Source: Eretmocerus hayati (Eukaryota > Arthropoda > Insecta > Hymenoptera > Aphelinidae). Taken from it: a stretch of DNA of 64,000 nt. Made by a program: the position numbers and the translations under genes. Numbering within the stretch: the first letter of the stretch is position 1; the number at the start of each line of letters is the position of its first letter. Below the pieces are notes generated by a model, which searched no databases, had not been told where the DNA came from, and was given only the letters and a program-made list of their open reading frames with translations. This document shows positions 47,198 through 56,273 of this stretch, piece after piece. The DNA lies in the NCBI GenBank assembly GCA_029851415.1, contig CM056742.1:114454246-114518245 (forward strand), in the 5' to 3' direction.

Positions 47198-50100
47198 ATG
47201 GACGAAGACAGCTACAAACCATATACAAAAGATGAAATTCGGAATTTGGGCAGGAGTGAATTTTTTGAATACTTGGAACTAATTATTGATGATGAAGAAA
47301 TCAGGAGAATTTTTGAAGGTAAGAATAGTCGCACCCTACCAGAGTATATGATATTGACTGATTGGTACTCATTGGGCCAGAGCTTTAACCTCCTCACTTA
47401 TTTTGTCCACTACAGTCAACTACCGATATTTGTGATAACTTTTATTTGGCACGGTCAACTACCGATATTTGTGATAACTTTTATTTGGCACATGATGAAA
47501 ATCTGAAAAAAATCTGAAAAATCTATGGACACCCTAGGCCCACATTCCCTAAACAATGAAGTTTCTACGTGCCTCTATTTTGGAGAAAGATGCCAAAAAC
47601 CAAAAATTTTTAATTTTTCAATCTTCACGCTTTTGGTTTTTATTCTGACTAGATATTGATCTAGTCGGAACTTTCGTGCAGGATGAGTATCCAGGTAATG
47701 TAAATGTTAGCAACTCAACTCGAAATTGCAAGCTGTGCATATTCGTGTCTTCTTTTGCAATTATAAATAATCAATCGATCCGATCCTGCCATCAATTGAT
47801 CAACATTTGAGAAACTCTCTACACTTTGAAGAACCAGGGCCTTAACTATTATACTTGACACTCTAGCCTTTCATCGTGCTATGCAGTCAGTTCCTAGATA
47901 TGAAACGAATATTGATAATGATAAGTGGATAAAGCGTAGGAACAAGACTGAACTGCATTGTTTTAGGAATGTAGGGTCTATACGAACTTGGATGAGGAAC
48001 AGAAACAAAGTTAGTATTTGTTTTTTATGCTTCCAGATTTACAAGAAGGATCAAAAAATTCTTCACGTATATAGTTTTCATAAATTTCGAAGATTATTTG
48101 TGTTGATATTGAGAAAATTGGAAAAGATCTTTGCCTCCCAATATCTATAGGTGCTTGGTAATAGAGATAGATATCACAATGGAATTGAATTGTTTCCTGT
48201 GCTCGCAAAAAATTCCAAATGGAGTCGACGGATTAGGACGCCACCTTTCACGTGGACATAGTATCGCTCTTACAGAACAATTAAGAGACACGGGTTTCAT
48301 CTGTGGCTATGGAAATTGTCGTAGATCATTCAACTATTTTTATAACCTGCGACGCCATATCAGGAATGCACATAACACTGTGATTCTTAACGATAATATT
48401 CCGAATTGCGGTGATGGTGTCAACGACCACGTCGAAAATGAGAACGTGCCTGATATGGAAATAAATGTCGATAATCATGAAGAGCTTCCACATGAATCTG
48501 GCACCAATACTACTAGGGATGATGATAATGTCCTCAATCTGCGAACAGAAGTCATTGAAATGATTTGTCAATTTCACGCCAACCCAGGAATCACTGGCAA
48601 AACTATCAATACTTTCCTCGAAAAGAGTGAGAAGTTATTAATCAAATACAATCAAATTCTGAAGCAAAAGGTTCTAGCTGAACTTAGAGTACACGGTAAT
48701 CATACTGGTCCTTTAGTTGACAATATCTCTGATATTCTGGAATTCGAGAGTCCTTTCCAAGGTTTGAAAAGGTATGATCAACAGATCAACGCTCTTATTG
48801 AATATTGTGGTTACGTGGAACCTATAGAGATTTTATTGGGAAATCGAGTAGATACCATAATAAACAGGGAAACTAACGCTTACGAACAAAAATTAGTACC
48901 AGAAACAGCTCAGTATGTTCCCATCATACCCGTATTGCGGATGGTACTGTCGAACGAAAGTGTTCGTAATGCTATTGATAGTGAACACATATCGGAACCT
49001 GGAATGTTAGCCTCATTTATTGATGGGAATCATTTTGCAGCTCATCCCTTCTTCCAATTGTACAGAAATGCAATTAGGATTAAACTTTACTATGATGAAC
49101 TAGAGGTCACTAACCCACAAGGTTCAAAAACTGGCATCCATAAGTTGGGCGTTTTTTATTTCACGATAAGCAATTTACCTCAACATATGAATTCAGAACT
49201 CAGTAGCATCCACATTCTGTCAGTATTTTGCTACGTTGATGTGAAAAAATATGGGTTTGCGAAAATTCTCGCACCTTTTATCGATGACTTGAGACAATTG
49301 GAATCTGATCAGGGAATACCGTTGGAGTTTGGTGATGAAGTTTACATTCTCCGTGGATCAATAGAGAGTTTTTGCGGAGACGGTCTCGCGGTTCACGAGG
49401 TTTTCGGGCTGCTGGGGCCTTCAAGCACTCTATTCTGCAGAATGTGTATGTATGATAGAAACATGCTACATAGAGGATCTCTGGAAAAGTGTAATGAAAG
49501 GACTGAAGTTCTATTCAATCAACATTTACAGTATCTCCAACGGAATAATTTCTCAGCGGCCGCAAAAACTGCTACTGGAATTCGTCACGATTGTTTCTTG
49601 AACGAATCAAAATATTTTCATATTTCTAGGAATAAGATTTTTGATATAATGCACGATTTTCTCTGTGGAATTTGTCCTATGGTAGTTAAATTGGTTGTGC
49701 GTGAATACGTTGTGACGCAGAGAAAGTTTGATGTTGAATTTTTGAATGGCTCCATCAATTTGTTCAATTACGGTTATTTAGAACAGAGGAATAAGCCATC
49801 CGCGAATTTCAATCTGCTGAAACTGAGAGAGAAAGGGCACTCTTTGAGTCAAAAAGCTGCACAGATGTGGTGTCTTACAAGAGCATTACCATTTTTACTC
49901 TGTGGAAAAGTATCCGAAGATGATGAGTATATGCAACTCATTTTATCTTTGCTGCGAGTAATGGAGATCATATTTGCACCGAGAATCCCTGTCAGTTCAT
50001 TGCCATATCTCGATGACGTTTACAACGAATTTTTCTCTTCTTTTGTTGCACTATTTCCGAATGTTGATCTAATAAACAAAATGCACCATGGCAGTCATGG

Positions 50101-53100
50101 TAGAGAATGCATACAATGGTCAGGCCCACTTTCATTATACAACTGCATACGTTTTGAAGCAAAACACAGTGAACTCAAGCTGCGTGCCCAAAATGTCCAC
50201 AATTTCAAGAACGCTCCCAAAACTCTAGTGAGGGTTAGTCAAGCTGTGCAGTGCTCCAGATGGTACAGCGGAGACGTAAAAATTGATAAACTGGATATAA
50301 TTTCGGGAGAAAATAAATTTGTTTGTCACACTCAGAGTCGTGAGTATTTACGACAAATGAACTTAGCTGATGACAAATCAGTTTTTTGTGCTAGGTCTGT
50401 CGAAGTAAATGGCGTTGAATATCGAAAACATTTATTCATCGTCCTGGAGAAAGCTTCGACCAGTTCAAATGACTTGATAACTTTTGGAGAAATTAGAGAG
50501 ATTATAGTGATTGGAGAAAAAGTTTTCTTATTGACATCTGTCTGTACAACTTTATATTTTGATACTTCTGTCCATGCTTATTGCATTGAGTTGAGTGATT
50601 TAAATGATTCCAATACTTTTACGGAAACATCAAAACTGCCTTTCCACAAAACATTTTGTTATTGGACAAAACCTACATCGGATGCTCTGTACATCAGCCT
50701 TCGACACATAATTTTGTGACGCCAAACGAAAAGTAAGCAAGATGATCGTACTCAAATATACAAGTATCTCCTCACGTTCTTGAGATTTTGGTGGTGTGGT
50801 ATATCTACAACATTCATCAGTACTCGGGGGCAGTTGAAATTGTTTAAACTTCTCTTCATCCCCTCATTCATTCTCATCAATAGGTGACTTCGCTTTGTGG
50901 TTAAGGTCTTAGAACTTATCTCAACTTCTGAATAGTAACTTGTACATTCGTAGGACTATTTATACACAACAATTTGTTTAGTATTGGTATGGCGTGATAG
51001 AGCTTGATGCACCTCAGTTCTTCTGTATGACTTTATCTGAAAATGACTTAGACTTTTCTTTTCTGGTACAACACTCTTTTCATATTCTCATAATTACGGT
51101 ACACCCTTCGCTGCGGTGGTATTTACTGGTGGCAATTTTCTTTTAAGCATAATTTCTCATCTCAAAGTTAAAATTATTAATGCGACCTTCTTGTCCCGAT
51201 CTAGAAAACTGTATAACAGGAAAATCATTTTTCGAACTTGAACAGTCAGATCTAATTGACGTAATGAAAATGAAGTTGGGTCCTGCGAAGGAAATCTTGA
51301 GCATTATACGAGCCTTCAATGATGTAAGTATATTCAAATTTTTTTTTTTATCACGAAATATCTACTCATATTGATCTTCAATTACAGGAAGAGAAAAAAC
51401 TTCTCAAAACCACAAATTCTGTTGATTGTTCTGAAGATGGTACTTCAAAATTAGAACCGAAAAATTTAAAAAGGAAACTGGAGAGCACACCAATAGCTCA
51501 GGAATCGTGTTCAGTGTCCAACTCTCTAGAGGGAGAGAAAGCTAACACTGATCACAAGACTCGAAATGGCTCATTGCGATCACATGTCTCCAGGAACTCT
51601 GACAACACTTCTAAATTTTCGGTAATTCAATGATCAAGATTCTTGAAGGGAGAAGAAGTTAATGCATTCAATACTCTTCCAGAGTTTCAGAACCATCCGA
51701 GAAACCTTGAAAAATCATCCACAAGGATCGGGAGTGCTCAATGCACTCGACTCAAAGAATAAGATATTTCCTGAACCCATGCGAAAAAAGCTGAACCAAA
51801 TTGTTGTTGATGAATTAGTAAAAACGCAAAGTCCGTAAGTATTCTATTTTCTTAATGTCTTATGATTCGATATTGGAGAATGAATGTATAATGATGGAAT
51901 TCTCTATTGCAGCTATCCAGCTCATGAAGCAAAATTAGCTTTGGCGATTGCTCTCGTCACAGAATTTCCTCGATTGAAGGATCACAATGCTGACCTTGGA
52001 TATGTGAGTTTTGATTGTGTATAGAGAAGCTATTTTCCGTATAACTCAATATAAATTGATTGTAAAATTTATTTTGTTCTGTTCAAGGAGAGATTTTACA
52101 ATCCCATTACTAAAATGGGATCATTTCACTATAGACTCCAAGTAATCCAAAATAACTTACCGTTCGACCAGAGGAGATATAATACTACAAGATCTCGTTC
52201 TTCTCAATGCACTGAAAAGAATAATACCGCATGCAGCTCGAAGAATTTGATTTTGTTATCCGAGGAAGAACTAAAGATGAAGGTAAATATAACGAAACTT
52301 TGACATGCAGTGACTGATCATATAGCGAAATGCTCGTTGCGTGCTACATAGAAATTACATTTCATCTACAAAATCTCAACCCCGGAAGGAATAAAGCTTT
52401 CATTCCCTCTTTCAGTTATCTTTGTTATGTGGGAAAAACCCCGATTCAATAGAACATAAAAAAACCATCTTAACGGTCATGGATGACACGTTCTTCAATA
52501 GACGAGATTGGACCCTTGGGTCCCAGCCAACCGTCTCCCAAATTTTGTCAATCTACTCACCACTGAAAGACCTTGACGGCTCTGAGGTTTGTTGGATTGT
52601 ATTCGTTGAATAGGATGAAAGTATGAAATTATTCTGATTGCAATATCAATTGTAGATGGACAGCGAGTTCAATAGGCTATTTAAAGGCAACGGGGATTTC
52701 TTCATCGCCAAATTCCCATGCTTCTACAAAAAAAGAGTTATAAAATATGTTCAGTTTGCTCAACCTGGATTGCTGAAGATATATGAGAACGAAAGTGATG
52801 GTATGATTCTTTTGGGAACCCATATATTTCAAATTGTGCCATGACAACTCCGAATAACGTTGGCATCGTGTTTTCTATGGTTTCAGAGTCACTGAAGGTT
52901 CTGTTGCTAATGGTAGCTCTTCTACGAACGCCCAATTCCGTAATAAATCCCACCAAATCGAGAAAATGTGCCAATGAAAATCAAGTACCAAAAGAATCAA
53001 GTCAATCAAGTGTCAATCAATGCGAGATGAAAAAACCAAAGAAAGTTAGTGACTACTTGATCTTAACCTCAGATGTGAGTTTTGGAATCTTGATTTCTGT

Positions 53101-53529
53101 CAAGCAATTAATAGTGAGAAAGAGCATAATGATATAATTAATAAGTTGATATTTATTCCACAGGATGGAACTGACGTAGAAACGTTCGTGAAACAAAGAC
53201 GTAATGCTGAAGAGGATCCTATTCAACCTTATATATATCGTGTGAAGAATAACAAGAGCTCAAACTATTTTGTTATAGCTCAAGATACTATTTTCAACCG
53301 GAAACCAAATACGGATATCATCTCTGCATTTGATCTTCTGTTCAAAGTTTTTCAAGTCTTCAATTTAAGCTATCCACCGCACCTCACCTACTTTTACCAC
53401 TTCATGGAAACCTACATTTATAAAACTAGAACTTTCTCGAATAATGTCCTTTCATCGTTACAACTCAACCTTGAACAAATCATTATAGAAGAGGAGGAAT
53501 CAATGGAGGAAAATCTTTCCGTGATTTGA
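47198..53529 (+). CDS. SAM-like accessory protein of the transposon, ten exons, 593 aa
   Basis: Predicted exons: 47198-47318, 51205-51323, 51388-51621, 51683-51834, 51913-52003, 52088-52282, 52416-52586, 52656-52800, 52887-53074, 53164-53529. All introns are GT-AG, phases agree at every junction, and there is no internal stop. Total is 594 codons with TGA. The start ATG lies in gccATGG. Exons 1+2 together form a SAM-like helical domain: an acidic part ending IIDDEEIRRIFE, then SFFELEQSDL and KLGPAKEILSIIRAF. Exon 3 is a Lys/Ser-rich linker. Exons 5-10 hold the conserved part typical of companion proteins of animal transposases (ALVTEFPRLKD, FFIAKFPCFYKK, AFDLLFKVFQVFNLSYPPHL). Intron 1 (3.9 kb) contains the transposase gene. 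It probably binds the element ends or partners the transposase; that role is inferred. Confidence 0.75.
47415..47491. repeat. Tandem duplication of a 39-bp unit
   Basis: GTCAACTACCGATATTTGTG and the next 18 bases occur at 47415 and again at 47454, virtually identical. It lies in intron 1 of the SAM-like gene. It keeps frame (13 codons) in the read-through of exon 1, but intron position makes this probably irrelevant. Confidence 0.8.
48179..50719 (+). CDS. C2H2 zinc-finger transposase, CMC/CACTA (EnSpm)-like, 846 aa
   Basis: Single-exon gene. I take the first ATG (48179), giving MELNCFLC; the open frame extends 48 bp upstream without ATG. The N-terminus has two C2H2-type fingers (CFLC...HLSRGH, residues about 5-30; FICGYGNC...HIRNAH, about 41-66). 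The core belongs to a family widespread in animal transposons: LYYDELEVTNPQGSKTGIHK, DVKKYGF, SFCGDGLAVHEVFGL, FCRMCMYDRN, IMHDFLCGICP and IRFEAKHSELK. I read D306, D401 and E660 as the probable DDE triad, with the FCRMC Cys pair and H492 as the zinc/His insertion seen in CMC transposases. It should cut and paste the element by binding its ends in the nucleus. It lies within intron 1 of the SAM-like gene, same strand. No disabling change was seen. Assignment to CMC is from motif resemblance and is less certain than transposase identity. Confidence 0.85.
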   Translation: MELNCFLCSQKIPNGVDGLGRHLSRGHSIALTEQLRDTGFICGYGNCRRSFNYFYNLRRHIRNAHNTVILNDNIPNCGDGVNDHVENENVPDMEINVDNHEELPHESGTNTTRDDDNVLNLRTEVIEMICQFHANPGITGKTINTFLEKSEKLLIKYNQILKQKVLAELRVHGNHTGPLVDNISDILEFESPFQGLKRYDQQINALIEYCGYVEPIEILLGNRVDTIINRETNAYEQKLVPETAQYVPIIPVLRMVLSNESVRNAIDSEHISEPGMLASFIDGNHFAAHPFFQLYRNAIRIKLYYDELEVTNPQGSKTGIHKLGVFYFTISNLPQHMNSELSSIHILSVFCYVDVKKYGFAKILAPFIDDLRQLESDQGIPLEFGDEVYILRGSIESFCGDGLAVHEVFGLLGPSSTLFCRMCMYDRNMLHRGSLEKCNERTEVLFNQHLQYLQRNNFSAAAKTATGIRHDCFLNESKYFHISRNKIFDIMHDFLCGICPMVVKLVVREYVVTQRKFDVEFLNGSINLFNYGYLEQRNKPSANFNLLKLREKGHSLSQKAAQMWCLTRALPFLLCGKVSEDDEYMQLILSLLRVMEIIFAPRIPVSSLPYLDDVYNEFFSSFVALFPNVDLINKMHHGSHGRECIQWSGPLSLYNCIRFEAKHSELKLRAQNVHNFKNAPKTLVRVSQAVQCSRWYSGDVKIDKLDIISGENKFVCHTQSREYLRQMNLADDKSVFCARSVEVNGVEYRKHLFIVLEKASTSSNDLITFGEIREIIVIGEKVFLLTSVCTTLYFDTSVHAYCIELSDLNDSNTFTETSKLPFHKTFCYWTKPTSDALYISLRHIIL
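50720..51204. other. Intronic spacer between the transposase stop and exon 2 of the SAM-like gene
   Basis: AT-rich, without open frames of note. It presumably contains the transposase 3' UTR and ends in a good pyrimidine-rich acceptor (CTTCTTGTCCCGATCTAG, to 51204). Confidence 0.6.
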
Positions 53530-53814
53530 AGAATCGAATTAAACTTTGTCTTATAAAGAGGTCGGCACTTGGCTTCACATGTACTCAAAGCTCGTGCATA
53601 CACATATTCAAAAAAATCTGTACACAATACATAAAAAATCCGCTAGAAGTACGCACTTATGGACGTAAGGTGATAAATCCTCCAGTCACCATCCATATAT
53701 GAAAGTTCACGAGGCAAACTTGTAATAATTTATTTTTCATAGATTGTCCTTTGATAGGTATTCGGAATAAATTTCGATCAGCAACAACTTTTGTTTGAGA
53801 AATTATTCCAAACC

Positions 53815-54183
53815 CCTCTTTCAATAAGTGCATACTGTCGATCTCGATTATTCAATAAGTGTATGTCAACTCATTCAATAAGCAACATACTACTTATTCA
53901 ATAAGTTGATAGTATCGATCTCGATTAGTGAAAGAGTGCATGTCAACTTATTTTATAAGTAATATACTACTTATTCAAAAAGTGCACAGTATCAGTCTTG
54001 ATTATTGAATAAGTGCATGTCAACTCTTCCAATAAGGAGTATACTACTTATTCAACAAGTGGGTAGAATCTACTTTTTGAATAAGTGGTGAGTCACTTAT
54101 TGAGAGTGAACGAGTTCTGACAAATTGAATAAGTGGGCAGTCACTTATAATAAGTTGAATTCTACTTATTGATTTTTACAGAG
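53815..54183. repeat. Right subterminal repeat array and TIR
   Basis: Roughly three and a half units of about 78 bp each contain ACTTATTCAATAAGT-type dyads: TACTACTTATTCAATAAGTT near 53889, TACTACTTATTCAAAAAGTG near 53967 and TACTACTTATTCAACAAGTG near 54044. Further single motifs intervene, about 20 half-sites in all. The 24-bp TIR ends at 54183. The clustering next to the terminus suggests binding sites for the transposase or the SAM-like protein. Confidence 0.8.
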
Positions 54184-55890
54184 CATACAATGTACGTCGT
54201 ATGCCAACATCCCAGCTTTACAACCGTTCTACAGGATGCACGAGAGGAGCGACACTCTAATATCTGATAATGGATAATCGTCGGGCTTCAACGCTGGCAG
54301 TAGCGTTGGCCGTATATTTTGACGACTGAAGATGAGTGGCTATTAGTTTGCCTGCAGGGCTTCATTCCTCGCTCTGTGGCATTTGAAAGTGGAGAAGCTG
54401 CATTTCAAGTCGAGCGATTGCCAAAAGAGGAGATGGGCGCCCCCTCCCGTCTCTTAGCGTGGTCTTCTATTCGTCTGCGTCTCGAGTTGGACTAATTCGG
54501 ACTGTTTGAGATCATATTTTTCCCTTTGAGATGCAGCTCTCTTTTCGCTAGCTTGAGGCACATTAGCGCGGACCTGGCTCAGACACGAAACGTAACGACG
54601 GAACTCGTGCGCGGCAACCCCTCTTGTATAAATATCGGATAGACTGCTTCTGATTCTGCTGCTGCTGTTTCTGCTGATGATGATGCCGACTATACTGATT
54701 CGTCTTGCTCTGTTATTATATATATTTTGCAGGCCCTATATGATCGGCCAAGAGGGCGCTCCCACACATGGCGAACACGTGCTATTACTATTGGCTTTCG
54801 TTTGCCGTTACAGTAAACGGGCGCTCCAGGGAGAGGTATCTAGCTCGTGCAGCTCGTCACGATCGTTTCGTAAAATGGGGCACATGTGCTTGAAAAAATA
54901 CCTGAATGGCATGTAACCATTCAAATTGCCATGCCAAACCGCGAATTTTGATTCGTCTGGACTCGGTTGTACTTCACGTGCCCGTACGCAAAGACTATCG
55001 TGTCGATCGTCTCTCCATCCGGACTGCGTTGCTCCTCCATTCCTTTTCATTCTCTGCCCCCTATGCCTCTATTTTCTCTTGTTCTGAGCACCACGCCGCT
55101 GCCCCGCGAAAGTGCTCGTTTCTCGAAATGCCAATAGCGGATGCTCTTCTAGCAAACAGTTTACTGCCGATCGTCTGTTAGAATTTTGCTCTCAAAGCGC
55201 TCACGAGAATTGGTAATGAAACGAAATTGACTATGACTCTCCGCTAATAACAAAGCTTCCCCCGAGTTGCTGATCGGAATCTCTGTCTACCTGTACCACA
55301 TCGCTGCCCAAAAAATCTTTTGAAGCATAATTTGAAACCGACCATCGCCTGAATATAGCTGGCATTTCCACAGACCTTATGCATCACGCCCCTTGCGTCG
55401 GATGTTGAAAAAACTCCAATTACCCCTCGATAATTTGAAAATTTTTTTATTTTATGACTGGAAAATGACATTCCGACGTTCCCAATGTAATCTAAAGATA
55501 TCCCCTATCCAGAAAGATTACTAAAATGGATGGGGAAGCTTACACAAAAGGACAAGATCGACCATAAGATGATAACAACATACCAGAGAATTTTTTGGTG
55601 GTTAGGTATGATAACATTCTGAAAATTATGCGACTCTCTCTCTGTTTCTGTACGTTGAGGGATACAAAAAAGCACCGAAGTTTTCTAGAAAGGTGTACAA
55701 TGTTCTATGTTATAAAACAGGGACTTGATGCCCGTTTTCTATATCTAGACAAGATTGTATATATCTAGATATACATCTAGACAATTTTTATCCACATACA
55801 TTATACCGACGATGAGAAAATATCATAAAGAATGCCAGAAGTTAAATTTTTTTCATAAGTGATTTTGGTAGATTTTTTCGTCCTTGATGG
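54184..55890. other. Spacer with a TATA box and a short hydrophobic frame (54677-54916)
   Basis: TATAAATA lies at 54627-54634, and a 79-codon frame begins about 50 bp downstream. Its N-terminus, PTILIRLALLLYIFC, is hydrophobic as in a signal peptide. The rest is Ser/Lys/Arg-rich and unrecognised, and a minus-strand frame overlaps it. I regard it as a weak candidate for a small host gene. 55,200-55,890 shows nothing further except tandem TATCTAGA words near 55740-55785. Confidence 0.3.
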
Positions 55891-55988
55891 TTAATATACA
55901 AGTTGAACCTTTGGTCTCGTCGATCTTGAAGGACGGTGGGGAATTAAATAAATTCCCAAAATTTCATGATGGAAATTTTATTGCAACG

Positions 55989-56020
55989 TTTCGTCCACTA
56001 GGTTTTGTGGACCTCATCAG
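55989..56020 (-). ncRNA. Hammerhead ribozyme-like core, left arm
   Basis: On the minus strand: CTGATGA, stem GTCCAC/GTGGAC closed by an 8-base loop, then CGAAA. It is the mirror image of the core at 56144-56175. Stems I and III and a UH cleavage site were not established. Confidence 0.5.
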
Positions 56021-56143
56021 GCTTCATGAAAATTTTTTACAAATGATGGATTTTTTACAAATGATGGATTTATACATCCATCATTTGTAAAAAATTTTCA
56101 TATTTTCTATCATTATACATATGTCGAAACAGAAACCTGAAGC

Positions 56144-56175
56144 CTGATGAGGTCCACAAAACCTAGTGGACGAAA
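56144..56175 (+). ncRNA. Hammerhead ribozyme-like core, right arm
   Basis: CTGATGA (56144-56150), G, stem II GTCCAC (56152-56157) with AAAACCTA loop and GTGGAC (56166-56171), then GAAA (56172-56175) and CGTTGC. Both invariant boxes of the hammerhead catalytic core and a perfect six-pair stem II are present. I could not find convincing partner strands for stems I and III nearby, so activity is unproven; minimal hammerheads in Penelope-like elements have very short stem III. Confidence 0.55.
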
Positions 56176-56273
56176 CGTTGCAATAAAATTTCCATCATGA
56201 AATTTTGGGAATTTATTTAATTCCCCACCGTCCTTCAAGATCGACGAGACCAAAGGTTCAACTTGTATATTAA

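Larger units (their letters stand above)
43423..54183 (+). mobile_element. Intact-looking two-gene CMC (CACTA/EnSpm-like) DNA transposon, 10.8 kb
   Basis: Both ends carry the same 24-bp terminal inverted repeat, starting CTCTGTAAAAATCAATAAGT, then AGAA. CA flanks both sides (43421-43422 and 54184-54185), a possible 2-bp duplication. Next to the ends are arrays of ACTTATT/AATAAGT dyads. Inside are an 846-aa transposase gene (48179-50719) and a spliced 593-aa gene (47198-53529) of the kind that accompanies such transposases. Neither has an internal stop. Two smaller elements, 44509-45415 and 46441-46852, are nested in the left part, so the unnested length is about 9.4 kb. Confidence 0.8.
55891..56273. 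mobile_element. Near-perfect palindrome with hammerhead-like cores
   Basis: TTAATATACAAGTTGAACCT (55891) and the following sequence are mirrored by the complement ending at 56273, centre about 56,082. Mismatches are very few. Near the centre, ACAAATGATGGATTTTT is directly duplicated. The arms of about 150 bp are almost identical, pointing to a recent origin. Each arm contains a hammerhead-type core. This may derive from the terminal region of a Penelope-like element, which are known to carry such motifs. Confidence 0.75.

Noticed and set aside
47319..47506. Read-through of exon 1 into a 115-codon protein with a duplicated hydrophobic segment
   Set aside because: The GAAG|GTAAGA donor at 47318 is strong, and splicing to 51205 yields a coherent SAM-like domain; the duplicated part is intronic.
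48131..48178. N-terminal extension of the transposase to 48131
   Set aside because: The extended frame begins with TTG and contains no ATG before 48179; an upstream splice from exon 1 ending at 47318 could only join weak AG sites at 48165 or 48170 in frame.
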